Of a DNA stretch of 8,112 nucleotides, positions 1-6,330 are shown piece after piece. Both the position numbers and the translations under genes were made by a program. Position 1 is the stretch's first letter. Every line of letters starts with the position of its first letter. Source of the stretch: JBCBKZ01 sp039026975. GTDB taxonomy: Bacteria > Bacteroidota > Bacteroidia > J057. The stretch is taken from the NCBI GenBank assembly GCA_039026975.1, contig JBCCLI010000306.1:1-8112 (forward strand). Direction: 5' to 3'. A model generated the notes under the pieces. The model saw nothing but the letters and a program-made list of their open reading frames with translations, made no database searches and was not told the DNA's origin.

Positions 1-279
1 ATCACAAACCGCCACTCTCCTACCCGCTCTCACCAGCTTAGGTAAATAAGTATCCAGTGCATGGTGGGGAAAGCCTGCCAGTTCCACCTCAGAAGCAGCT
101 CCATTGGCCCGCTTAGTCAATACGATTCCCAGAATCTTGGCTACCTCTACCGCATCACTCCCGAAGGTCTCATAAAAGTCGCCCACACGGAACAGCAGGA
201 CCGTACCTGGGTACTGGGCCTTCACCGCATTGTATTGCTTCATGAGGGGCGTCTCCCCCTTCTTTCCTTTTTTTGCCAC
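1..279 (-). CDS. mutS: DNA mismatch repair protein MutS, N-terminal part (cut by the window edge)
   Basis: The reverse complement encodes 93 codons with no stop before the window edge. MutS recognises base mismatches and small loops in newly replicated DNA, then recruits MutL with ATP. What is visible is the mismatch-binding domain I: the segment LLFRVGDFYETFG places the Phe-x-Glu mismatch-reading motif at F35-Y36-E37. It is followed by KILGIVLTKR, ELAGFPHHALDTYL and KLVRAGRRVAVCD, all classic MutS landmarks. The ATPase and clamp domains would lie outside the window. I chose the GTG at 277-279 as the start, giving a short basic leader (MAKKGKKGETPLMKQYN) that fits Bacteroidota MutS proteins. 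No ATG lies upstream before the in-frame TGA (306-304). The alternative ATG at 241-243 would drop 12 residues. No clear Shine-Dalgarno or -7 box was found. The preceding toxin gene ends 124 bases upstream on the same strand. Confidence 0.95.
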   Translation of the reverse strand, partial: MAKKGKKGETPLMKQYNAVKAQYPGTVLLFRVGDFYETFGSDAVEVAKILGIVLTKRANGAASEVELAGFPHHALDTYLPKLVRAGRRVAVCD

Positions 280-375
280 TAGCTGTTCTAGATAAAGTGT
301 AAATCAGGCTACTCAGAGTTGCCCTAATGTAACACTTCAAGATAGCCAGAAGCAGAAAAAGATGTTAGCGGGGAA

Positions 376-393
376 ATCCACAGGAGTGTGGAT
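376..393. other. Perfect 7-bp hairpin overlapping a consensus DnaA box
   Basis: ATCCACA (376-382) and TGTGGAT (387-393) form a perfect stem around a GGAG tetraloop, just past the toxin stop codon. Read on the minus strand, bases 395-387 are TTATCCACA, an exact match to the consensus DnaA-binding 9-mer. The other arm (374-382, AAATCCACA) is a weaker box in the opposite orientation. The hairpin lacks a good T-run on either strand, so it is at best a weak terminator for the toxin operon. A single DnaA box can occur by chance. I record the match but do not claim an origin. Confidence 0.35.
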
Positions 394-403
394 AAGGAGG
401 ATA

Positions 404-664
404 TCATTTTTTCCTGTAACTATCTTTCCTATGTGCTACCCGTTCAACTGTTATAATTCGGATTTCATCCTCAATGGTATACAGTATTCGGTAGTCTCCT
501 ACACGAACTCTCCAAACGTTTTCTTCTCCCACTAATTTTTTGGCTCCGGGAGGCCTGGGATCATCTTTTAGGCCTTTTATAGCAGTTAATATTCTTTTAA
601 GGATAGGATTCTTATACTTCCTTAGTGATTTTTGTACCCTAGGAAGAATGATAACAGTGTACAT
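404..664 (-). CDS. RelE/ParE-family toxin of a type II toxin-antitoxin pair
   Basis: This 86-residue basic protein has the size and layout of the RelE/ParE superfamily. These toxins act either as ribosome-dependent mRNA interferases (RelE, YoeB) or as gyrase poisons (ParE). The N-terminal beta strand and helices (YTVIILPRVQKSLRKY, then ILTAIKGLKDDPRPPGAKKL) lead into the diagnostic core VWRVRVGDYRILYTIEDE (about 50-67). The C-terminus ERVAHRKDSYRK (74-85) carries the H-R-x-x-x-Y arrangement used in RelE-type nucleases. R52, R54, R59, R79 and Y83 are candidate active-site residues. The RVRVGDYR core and hRkd-Y tail favour RelE-like activity over gyrase poisoning, but this is inference. The gene begins 3 bases after the antitoxin stop, so the pair is surely co-transcribed. 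Which subfamily it belongs to cannot be settled by eye. Confidence 0.88.
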   Translation of the reverse strand: MYTVIILPRVQKSLRKYKNPILKRILTAIKGLKDDPRPPGAKKLVGEENVWRVRVGDYRILYTIEDEIRIITVERVAHRKDSYRKK

Positions 665-667
665 GCG

Positions 668-928
668 CTAGAGTTTCCCTTCCTCTTTTAATTGATTTTC
701 AAATTCTTCCAGGGTTATAGCCCCTTTATGTTCCTTCCTGCTTTCTCTTACTAGTGCGGCATCAAAGAAATCTTCAAACAAATCCTCATATTTTGCTAAC
801 AATTCTATTTGTATAGCCTTGGGTTTACCTTCTTTCCCAATTACTAGCGTAACTCCTTCCAGTTCATTTAACTCATCTAAAAAATCCTGGTAGGGAAGCT
901 TATGTTTTTTTTCTTGTAGCTCTGCCAT
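668..928 (-). CDS. Phd/RelB-like antitoxin, partner of the adjacent RelE/ParE toxin
   Basis: This small acidic protein (86 residues from ATG at 926-928) sits directly upstream of the toxin. Its first part, LPYQDFLDELNELEGVTLVIGKEGKPKAIQIEL, resembles the Phd/YefM DNA-binding fold, in which a helix is followed by two strands with a G-K-P turn. The C-terminus (DAALVRESRKEHKGAITLEEFENQLKEE) resembles the toxin-wrapping tail of RelB/Phd antitoxins, with the typical I-T/S-L-E-E-F ending. It would neutralise the toxin and probably repress its own promoter together with the toxin. An in-frame GTG lies two codons upstream (932-934). I prefer the ATG because GTG-CCT-ATG directly follows an A-rich stretch and no Shine-Dalgarno sequence favours either start. 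The antitoxin-first order with a 3-base gap is standard. The family assignment is less certain than the pairing. Confidence 0.8.
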   Translation of the reverse strand: MAELQEKKHKLPYQDFLDELNELEGVTLVIGKEGKPKAIQIELLAKYEDLFEDFFDAALVRESRKEHKGAITLEEFENQLKEEGKL

Positions 929-1131
929 AGGCACTTTTTTATTTAAGATACATATTTTGATCAGAAAGCGATTAATATGATAAAGGAATTAAGCTAATTT
1001 CAGGTACCTCACTGCTTCATATTTACCCTGGGGTCTGTGCAGATAATTTTGTACAGGATCTGAAAGTTAATAAAAACTATTTCTCTCATTACGGAAAGGA
1101 ATTTTTCATCATGATCAAGCTGTAAAAACAG

Positions 1132-1161
1132 AAAAGCTCAGCATTTAGATACTGAGCTTTT
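1132..1161. terminator. Bidirectional intrinsic terminator between moxR and the toxin-antitoxin pair
   Basis: AAAAGCTCAG (1132-1141) and CTGAGCTTTT (1152-1161) form a perfect 10-bp stem around a 10-base loop. A T-run follows on the plus strand (TTT then A). On the minus strand the stem itself ends in TTTT, followed by CTGTTTTTACAG. It lies 44 bases past the moxR stop codon and therefore most likely ends moxR transcription, separating that gene from the toxin-antitoxin operon. No plus-strand gene ends nearby, so its plus-strand activity would be incidental. Confidence 0.8.
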
Positions 1162-1172
1162 TTATCTCTGAG

Positions 1173-1205
1173 CCCACCACTTCAGGGGTGGGGAATGTTA
1201 TTCCC
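1173..1205. repeat. Stacked palindromes at the 3' end of moxR (REP-like)
   Basis: Two further inverted repeats sit between the terminator and the moxR stop codon. CCCACC (1173-1178) pairs with GGTGGG (1187-1192) around ACTTCAGG. GGGAAT (1191-1196) pairs perfectly with ATTCCC (1200-1205) around GTT. The two share bases 1191-1192, so both cannot be fully formed at once. The last base pairs reach into the moxR stop codon (1207-1205). The first palindrome has the short, GC-rich, imperfect look of REP sequences. That classification is inference, because no second copy is in the window. The pair could instead protect the 3' end of the moxR mRNA. Confidence 0.45.
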
Positions 1206-2206
1206 TAAGGGATCTCCACCACATCCAGCAGCTGACTGATGATCTGCTCGGAAGTGATGTTCTCGGCTTCTGCTTCATAAGTTACGCCTATTCTGTGTCT
1301 GAGTACGTCATAGCAGACTGCTCTTACATCTTCCGGGATTACGTAGCCTCTACGTTTGATGAAGGCGTAAGCTTTAGATGCGAGTGCCAGGTTGATAGAG
1401 GCACGGGGGGAACCGCCAAAGTTGATGAGGTTAGCTAATTTCTCCATCTTGTGAGACTTGGGATCTCTGGTGGCAAATACAATATCCAGTATGTATTGCT
1501 CTATTTTCTCATCCATATATACCTCCCGTACATACTTACGGGCACCCATGATGTCTTCCAGGCTGACTACCTTATTGATGGCAGCTTGGGTTTTGTTTAC
1601 GTTTTGACGCATGATGAGCCTTTCCTCCTCTTTGGCAGGATAGGTGATCACACACTTCAACATAAATCTGTCCACCTGGGCTTCGGGAAGCGGATAAGTA
1701 CCTTCCTGTTCTATGGGGTTTTGGGTAGCCAGTACCAAGAAGGGTCTTTCCAGGACATAGGTATGCTCGCCTATGGTTACCTGCTTTTCCTGCATAGCCT
1801 CCAGTAGGGCCGACTGCACTTTGGCAGGAGAACGGTTGATCTCGTCTGCCAACACAAAATTAGCAAACACAGGCCCTTTCTTAACCGTAAATTCCAGGGT
1901 CTTCTGGTTATAGATCATGGTTCCCACCACATCAGCTGGTAGTAAGTCAGGCGTGAATTGGATCCGGCTAAACTTGCCATCTACTACCTGGGAAAGGGTT
2001 TTGATGGCCAGGGTTTTTGCCAGTCCTGGCACCCCTTCTAACAAAATATGTCCACCAGAAAGTAATCCTAGTAGTAATCTCTCTATCATGTATTGCTGCC
2101 CCACAATGGCTTTCTGCACTTCCATGTTAAGAAGGTCTATAAAAGCACTCTTCTCCTGGATTTTTTCATTCAAGGCACGGATATCTACGGCAGTGGTTTG
2201 CTCCAT
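1205..2206 (-). CDS. MoxR-family AAA+ ATPase
   Basis: This 333-residue protein matches the usual length and all motifs of the MoxR branch of AAA+ ATPases. Those are Walker A GVPGLAKT (58-65), Walker B VLADEINR (118-125), sensor 1 ATQNP (160-164), the AQVDRF segment with the probable arginine finger (176-181), and the sensor 2 GGSPRAS (264-270). MoxR proteins are hexameric, chaperone-like ATPases. They usually work with von Willebrand factor A (VWA)-domain proteins in metal insertion, complex assembly or envelope stress responses. In Bacteroidota they are commonly followed by a DUF58 protein and VWA-domain (Bat-type) genes. Here the gene is followed directly by hairpins and a terminator, so it appears monocistronic and its partners must be elsewhere. 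The start is ATG (2204-2206), 35 bases downstream of a perfect TAATTTTG -7 element. Its substrate cannot be predicted. Confidence 0.93.
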   Translation of the reverse strand: MEQTTAVDIRALNEKIQEKSAFIDLLNMEVQKAIVGQQYMIERLLLGLLSGGHILLEGVPGLAKTLAIKTLSQVVDGKFSRIQFTPDLLPADVVGTMIYNQKTLEFTVKKGPVFANFVLADEINRSPAKVQSALLEAMQEKQVTIGEHTYVLERPFLVLATQNPIEQEGTYPLPEAQVDRFMLKCVITYPAKEEERLIMRQNVNKTQAAINKVVSLEDIMGARKYVREVYMDEKIEQYILDIVFATRDPKSHKMEKLANLINFGGSPRASINLALASKAYAFIKRRGYVIPEDVRAVCYDVLRHRIGVTYEAEAENITSEQIISQLLDVVEIP

Positions 2207-2241
2207 AAGAATGGTATACGATTTATTTCTCCAAAGCGCGA

Positions 2242-2249
2242 CAAAATTA
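2242..2249 (-). promoter_or_regulatory. Bacteroidota-type -7 element of the moxR promoter
   Basis: The minus strand reads TAATTTTG here, a perfect match to the TAnnTTTG -7 consensus recognised by the Bacteroidota primary sigma factor. It lies 35 bases upstream of the moxR ATG, leaving a short 5' leader. No exact TTG sits at the expected -33 distance. The closest candidate is the TTTATTTTG stretch somewhat nearer to the -7 box than ideal. Confidence 0.6.
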
Positions 2250-2367
2250 GAATTTTCACAAAATAAAGTGTAGCCTATTTCCTACGTTAACATTCTTTTC
2301 ACATTCTGTGAGAAGTATCTGAAGGTTAATGTTAGGTAATAAGCGGATAGAGTTAATTCCTTTGAGA

Positions 2368-2417
2368 CTTCGCATCTTTGCGTGAGATTTTGCATACCAA
2401 GCCGCGAAGACAGAAAG
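2368..2417. repeat. Hairpin-forming intergenic repeat of the CTTTGCG/CGCGAAG type
   Basis: The divergent intergenic region (2207-2485) contains two 15-base arms, CTTCGCATCTTTGCG (2368-2382) and CGCGAAGACAGAAAG (2403-2417), around a 20-base loop. The inner eight positions (TCTTTGCG with CGCGAAGA) pair completely, including one G-T wobble, while the outer part is degenerate. Dispersed repeats built from CTTTGCGTCTTCGCG-like units are, as far as I know, common in intergenic DNA of Bacteroidota. I infer that this is a decayed copy. It lies between the divergent moxR and exonuclease promoter regions. The rest of the gap holds only the moxR promoter and no convincing gene. Confidence 0.5.
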
Positions 2418-2485
2418 ATTTTTCTTATGAACAAATGAAGTAAGCAAGAGGTTCATTCTTCGAATAGATATGTAGCAGACTGACT

Positions 2486-3547
2486 ATGGCTGGACATTCA
2501 CTCCTTACCTTCTCTTCCAAGGGCATTTACTGTGAACAGGCAGATGTATACATAGATCCATGGAAACAAGTGGATAAAGCTATCATTACCCATGCACATT
2601 CTGATCATGCCAGATGGGGTATGAAGCATTACCTGGCCCATACTTCCTCAGAACCCATTATGCGTCTGAGACTAGGGAAAGATATTTCCCTTCAAACCCT
2701 TGCCTATGGAGAAAGTGTCCATATCAATGGCGTGGCGTTCAGCCTACACCCAGCAGGACATATTATAGGCTCTTCTCAGGTGAGAGTAGCCTATCAGGGA
2801 GAAGTATGGGTAGTGTCCGGGGATTATAAAATTCAGGATGATGGGGTGGCTACGCCATATGAACCCGTAACCTGCCACGCTTTTATTACGGAATCTACCT
2901 TTGGCCTGCCTGTCTACACATGGCCCAAGCAGGCGATTGTCATGGATCAGATCAACAGCTGGTGGGCAGATAATGCTTCCCAAAATGTAGCCAGTCTCAT
3001 CATAGCCTATTCCCTTGGTAAGGCACAGCGGGTACTGGCCCATTTGGACACTAGCATAGGCCCCATCTTCTCTCACGGTGCCGTAGCCAATACCAATGAG
3101 GCTTATCAGGCGTTTGGCATTTCAGTGAGGGATACCCAGCGCATTATAGGTCAAGGGCCTGATAAGCATACCAAGAAAGACTTCCGTAAGGCCATCATCA
3201 TAGCGCCTCCTTCTGTCATAGGATCTCCATGGACTCGTAGGCTACAGCCCTTTTCCCTGGGCATAGCTTCCGGCTGGATGGCCCTGAGAGGGACCCGCAG
3301 AAGAAGGGCAGCAGATAGAGGCTTCGTGCTCTCAGATCACGCTGACTGGAAAGGACTGAATGAGGCTATACAAGCTACTGGTGCAGAACGCGTATATGCT
3401 ACTCATGGATATACTAACCTCTTTGCCAAATGGCTGAATGATCACACTTCCGTAAAGGCGGAGGTAGTAGAAACTTTATTCTCAGGAGAAGGGGAAGAAC
3501 AGCGTGACGCCACAGCAGAAGAAAAAGGAAAGGGGGAAGAGATATGA
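2486..3547 (+). CDS. DNA ligase-associated metallo-beta-lactamase-fold exonuclease
   Basis: This 353-residue protein has the metallo-beta-lactamase/beta-CASP nuclease layout of the ligase-associated exonuclease family, related to SNM1/Artemis and CPSF-73. Visible metal-binding motifs are THAHSDH (35-41), HPAGH (88-92), SGDY with D113 (111-114), SDHADW with H285 (283-288) and THGYT with H307 (306-310). ESTFG (136-140) and the beta-CASP region (about 150-270) complete the fold. It probably trims DNA 5' ends during break or gap repair before ligation by its operon partner. The ATG (2486-2488) keeps the conserved first strand, LLTFSSKGIYCEQADVYIDP. No Shine-Dalgarno sequence is visible. The last 20 residues are a charged Glu/Lys-rich tail, and the stop codon overlaps the ligase start by 4 bases. 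The family assignment is firm. The exact substrate is inferred from characterised relatives. Confidence 0.92.
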   Translation: MAGHSLLTFSSKGIYCEQADVYIDPWKQVDKAIITHAHSDHARWGMKHYLAHTSSEPIMRLRLGKDISLQTLAYGESVHINGVAFSLHPAGHIIGSSQVRVAYQGEVWVVSGDYKIQDDGVATPYEPVTCHAFITESTFGLPVYTWPKQAIVMDQINSWWADNASQNVASLIIAYSLGKAQRVLAHLDTSIGPIFSHGAVANTNEAYQAFGISVRDTQRIIGQGPDKHTKKDFRKAIIIAPPSVIGSPWTRRLQPFSLGIASGWMALRGTRRRRAADRGFVLSDHADWKGLNEAIQATGAERVYATHGYTNLFAKWLNDHTSVKAEVVETLFSGEGEEQRDATAEEKGKGEEI

Positions 3548-5133
3548 AACAGTTTGCAGGCCTGTTCACCCAACTAGACCAGACCAACAAGACCAATGCC
3601 AAGATCAAGCTGCTTGCCGGCTACTTTGATGAAGCATCAGAATCTGACAAACTGTGGACACTGGCCCTATTTACCAGCCGGAGGCCCAAGCGTTCTGTTA
3701 AAACCACCCTCCTGAGAGAATGGGCTTCTGATCTTTCCCATATCCCCGTCTGGTTATTAGAAGAAAGTTATCATATAGTGGGAGATTTGGCAGAAACCCT
3801 GGCCCTCATTCTGCCTGCTCCTACTGAAGAGAATACCCAGGACTTGTCTGAGTGGATAGATTACATCCGAGAGATGGAGTCTATGGAAGAGGAAGAAAAA
3901 GAGGTACATATCAAGCATGCCTGGAAGCAGCTGGATGCTCAAGAACGCTTTGTCTTCCATAAAATCATTACGGGAGGATTTCGAGTAGGAGTTTCCCAGA
4001 AGCTGTTAGTGAAAGCGCTGAGTAAGCATACTGGCTTGGATGAAAATAATATAGCCCACCGTCTTATGGGAAACTGGCACCCTGACAAAACTACCTTTGA
4101 GGAGCTTATCCTAAGTGAGAATATCCGAGATGACCTTTCCAAGCCCTACCCTTTCTATTTAGCCTATGCATTAGAAGACAGACCAGAAGAATTAGGTGAG
4201 CCAACAGACTGGCAGGCAGAATGGAAGTGGGATGGCATCAGGAGCCAGCTCATCATTCGCGGTGGAGAAAGTTTTCTATGGAGCCGTGGAGAAGAACTGA
4301 TTACAGAGAAGTTTCCGGAATTAAAACCCCTAACCGCCTACATTCCAGATGGAACAGTCATAGATGGGGAACTTCTCCCTTTCAAGGAGGGAAATCCCCT
4401 GTCCTTTCAGGCCCTACAAACTCGCATAGGGAGGAAAAATGTCAGTAAGAAGTACCTCAAGGAGGTGCCTGTCATCATCATGGCTTATGACCTGATGGAG
4501 TGGAAAGGAAATGATATGCGAGAAGAACCACTAAGCGAAAGAAGGGAAATCCTGGAAAGCATAGTAGCTAAGTGTCCTGACTCCCTGATGCAGCCCTCCG
4601 TCATAGTGGAAAATGACGATTGGGGAAGACTAGCTGAATTAAGAGAAAAAGCCAGAGAGTATTACAGCGAGGGCCTCATGCTCAAGCGCAAAGACTCCAC
4701 CTACAAAGTAGGAAGAAAACGGGGCGACTGGTGGAAATGGAAGGTAGATCCCCTAACGGTAGATGCTGTGATGATATATGCCCAGCGCGGGCATGGTAGG
4801 AGGGCCAACCTATATTCAGACTATACCTTTGCTGTCTGGGATGGGGAGAAACTGGTTCCTTTTACCAAGGCCTATTCAGGCTTAACAGATGCCGAGATGG
4901 GGAAGGTGGATGCCTGGGTAAAGCGTAATACACGAGAGAGATTTGGTCCCGTGAGAAGTGTGAATCCCGAACTGGTTTTTGAAATAGGCTTTGAAGGCAT
5001 CAACAAATCTACCCGCCACAAATCAGGGATAGCCCTCAGGTTTCCCCGCATTCTCAAGTGGCGGACAGATAAAAATATTAAGGAAGCAGATACCCTCATT
5101 TATTTGCATGAATTACTGGAAAAATATGGGTAA
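3544..5133 (+). CDS. ATP-dependent DNA ligase (exonuclease-linked, LigB/LigC-like bacterial type)
   Basis: This 529-residue protein is a complete ATP-dependent DNA ligase that seals nicks through an enzyme-AMP intermediate. An N-terminal helical DNA-binding domain (about 1-195, with FRVGVSQKLLVKALS) precedes the nucleotidyltransferase core. That core contains motif I EWKWDG with the AMP-accepting lysine K228, motif III VIDGEL (272-277), motif IIIa AYDLMEW (314-320), motif IV SEGLMLKRK (375-383) and motif V WWKWK (396-400). The oligonucleotide-binding domain follows and ends in ALRFPRILKWRTDK (497-510). It differs from the essential NAD-dependent LigA, so it is probably an accessory repair ligase. 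Its ATG lies inside the exonuclease stop (ATGA overlap), with a purine-rich ribosome-binding region (AAAGGGGGAAGAG) just upstream, so the two are translationally coupled. The helicase and phosphoesterase often found with this pair are absent here. Confidence 0.95.
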   Translation: MKQFAGLFTQLDQTNKTNAKIKLLAGYFDEASESDKLWTLALFTSRRPKRSVKTTLLREWASDLSHIPVWLLEESYHIVGDLAETLALILPAPTEENTQDLSEWIDYIREMESMEEEEKEVHIKHAWKQLDAQERFVFHKIITGGFRVGVSQKLLVKALSKHTGLDENNIAHRLMGNWHPDKTTFEELILSENIRDDLSKPYPFYLAYALEDRPEELGEPTDWQAEWKWDGIRSQLIIRGGESFLWSRGEELITEKFPELKPLTAYIPDGTVIDGELLPFKEGNPLSFQALQTRIGRKNVSKKYLKEVPVIIMAYDLMEWKGNDMREEPLSERREILESIVAKCPDSLMQPSVIVENDDWGRLAELREKAREYYSEGLMLKRKDSTYKVGRKRGDWWKWKVDPLTVDAVMIYAQRGHGRRANLYSDYTFAVWDGEKLVPFTKAYSGLTDAEMGKVDAWVKRNTRERFGPVRSVNPELVFEIGFEGINKSTRHKSGIALRFPRILKWRTDKNIKEADTLIYLHELLEKYG

Positions 5134-5414
5134 AAGAGGCTAATTGCCGTAGGCAATCGTGTATTGCTTTTAGTTTTGGCTGAGCCTATCCTGGTTACCT
5201 GTATTTCGTGGCCTTCCGCGGGGCTCCATCTTGGGAATCACCTCCAAACAGAGGAAACAGGCTCTGTCCCGTCAATACATCACTACAAACCGCTCATGGT
5301 CAGTGGCCTAATGGGCCCACACGCTGATCAATCTATGCTACCAGATAGGGCTACCTAACAGATAATGAACTGATAACCTGTAAGTATTTTATATAATCTA
5401 AGCTGTACTTACCT
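5134..5414. other. Gene-free gap of 281 bases with local inverted repeats
   Basis: No convincing gene is seen here. The open frame at 5164-5358 encodes a low-quality 64-residue peptide with no recognisable motif, and the reverse frames are broken by stops. The central part (about 5200-5350) is richer in G and C than the other gaps in this window. It contains several short palindromes, including CCGCGG, ACAG-GCT-CTGT and GGCC-TAATG-GGCC. It could be a decayed insertion element, a structured RNA or a long leader of the downstream channel gene. The last 40 bases become AT-rich and contain a TATAAT (5392-5397). No TAnnTTTG box is present. Confidence 0.4.
5143..5157 (+). terminator. Short hairpin after the ligase gene, possible weak terminator
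   Basis: ATTGCC (5143-5148) and GGCAAT (5152-5157) form a perfect 6-bp stem with a GTA loop, 10 bases past the ligase stop. The downstream sequence (CGTGTATTGCTTTTAG) has only a late, interrupted T-stretch, so termination would be weak. The position fits the end of the exonuclease-ligase operon. Confidence 0.35.
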
Positions 5415-6293
5415 ATGAAAACCGTCAGAACCTACGTTAATGACTTCCTGAACCTCGAGCTCTTCGAGTTTGGTGATGACTACCTGACCCCCTCAGATTT
5501 AATGGTAGCTATTCTCATTCTGATTGTCACGAGGTTTGTGTGGTTTGGTATTAGGCGGGTAACCACTAAAACTTCCCTGGGCCAACGCATACAAGCTGAC
5601 CCTGGTAGACGGAATGCTGTTCTCCAGCTATTTAAGTACATCATCTACACCATAGCCATAATTGCCATACTAAATTCCCTGGATGTAGACACCAGCCTTT
5701 TGATTACCAGTACAGCAGCCTTGTTTGTAGGCATTGGGCTTGCCTTACAATCCACCTTTATGGACGTAGCTAGCGGCATCATTATTCTCTTTGAAGGAAC
5801 TATAGAAGTGGGGGATGTTATCCAGATTCAAAGTATAGGACTAGAAGGAAAAGTGAAAACCATAGGGCTGAGAAGTAGCATAGTAGAAACTCCTGATTCT
5901 GTTTCTATTATTGTACCTAACTCCAAAATGACTACCTCTCATGTAGTTAATCTGAGTTTTAACGACAAGGAAACACGCTATGTCATTACCGTTGGGGTAG
6001 CCTATGGTTCTGATGTTACCAAAGTAAAGGAGGTTTTATTGGCCTGTGCCCTCTCAAATGAAAAGGTCCTTAAGACTCCTGCCCCCACAGTAAGATTTTC
6101 TGACTTTGGTACTTCCAGTTTGGACTTTGAACTTCTGGTGTGGAGCCATCAGTCCTTTTTGATAGAGGACGTTAAAAGTGCCCTCCGATTTGAAATAGAA
6201 AAGCGTTTCAGAACAGCCAGAATAGAAATTCCTTTCCCGCAGCGAGATATTCATATTAAATCAGGCCTGGAAAGGCTTCAGAGAGGGGATTAG
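5415..6293 (+). CDS. MscS-family small-conductance mechanosensitive ion channel
   Basis: This 292-residue inner-membrane protein has the architecture of minimal MscS channels, which open under membrane tension to release solutes during osmotic down-shock. Three hydrophobic segments lie at about 27-46, 71-88 and 93-125. The last is the pore helix, rich in Gly and Ala (ALFVGIGLALQ). It leads into the cytosolic beta domain (IEVGDVIQIQSIGLEGKVKTIGL, about 130-152, then VPNSKMTTSHVVNLSF, 167-182). The alpha/beta vestibule domain ends in the typical EIPFPQRDIHI (271-281). The length equals that of E. coli MscS, so the channel is probably heptameric and lacks extra periplasmic domains. The ATG at 5415 starts the protein well before the first membrane segment. 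A TATAAT lies 17 bases upstream, but its -35 partner is poor. The lipoprotein genes downstream may share its transcript. Confidence 0.93.
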   Translation: MKTVRTYVNDFLNLELFEFGDDYLTPSDLMVAILILIVTRFVWFGIRRVTTKTSLGQRIQADPGRRNAVLQLFKYIIYTIAIIAILNSLDVDTSLLITSTAALFVGIGLALQSTFMDVASGIIILFEGTIEVGDVIQIQSIGLEGKVKTIGLRSSIVETPDSVSIIVPNSKMTTSHVVNLSFNDKETRYVITVGVAYGSDVTKVKEVLLACALSNEKVLKTPAPTVRFSDFGTSSLDFELLVWSHQSFLIEDVKSALRFEIEKRFRTARIEIPFPQRDIHIKSGLERLQRGD

Positions 6294-6330
6294 GGTGAAA
6301 TGCTTATATTGAGGCCCTTCAGATGAGCAT

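Noticed and set aside
61..282. Plus-strand open frame of 73 codons
   Set aside because: It is the antisense shadow of the mutS N-terminus, whose minus-strand translation matches MutS motifs clearly.
2256..2456. Minus-strand open frame of 66 codons in the moxR/exonuclease gap
   Set aside because: It spans the intergenic hairpin repeat, has no recognisable motif, and lies across the moxR promoter.
2789..2803. Direct repeat GCCTATCAGGGAGA shared with about 7386-7399
   Set aside because: Both copies lie in coding frames for Ala-Tyr-Gln-Gly-Glu/Asp in unrelated genes, so this is coincidence and not a mobile repeat.
5164..5358. Plus-strand open frame of 64 codons in the gap after the ligase
   Set aside because: It has no domain or plausible translation start, and its composition does not look like the neighbouring genes; a small unknown protein cannot be fully excluded.
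5370..5397. E. coli-like promoter upstream of the channel gene (CTGATA, 16 bases, TATAAT)
   Set aside because: The -35 part is poor and the likely host uses a different promoter consensus, so the TATAAT in an AT-rich stretch is probably chance.
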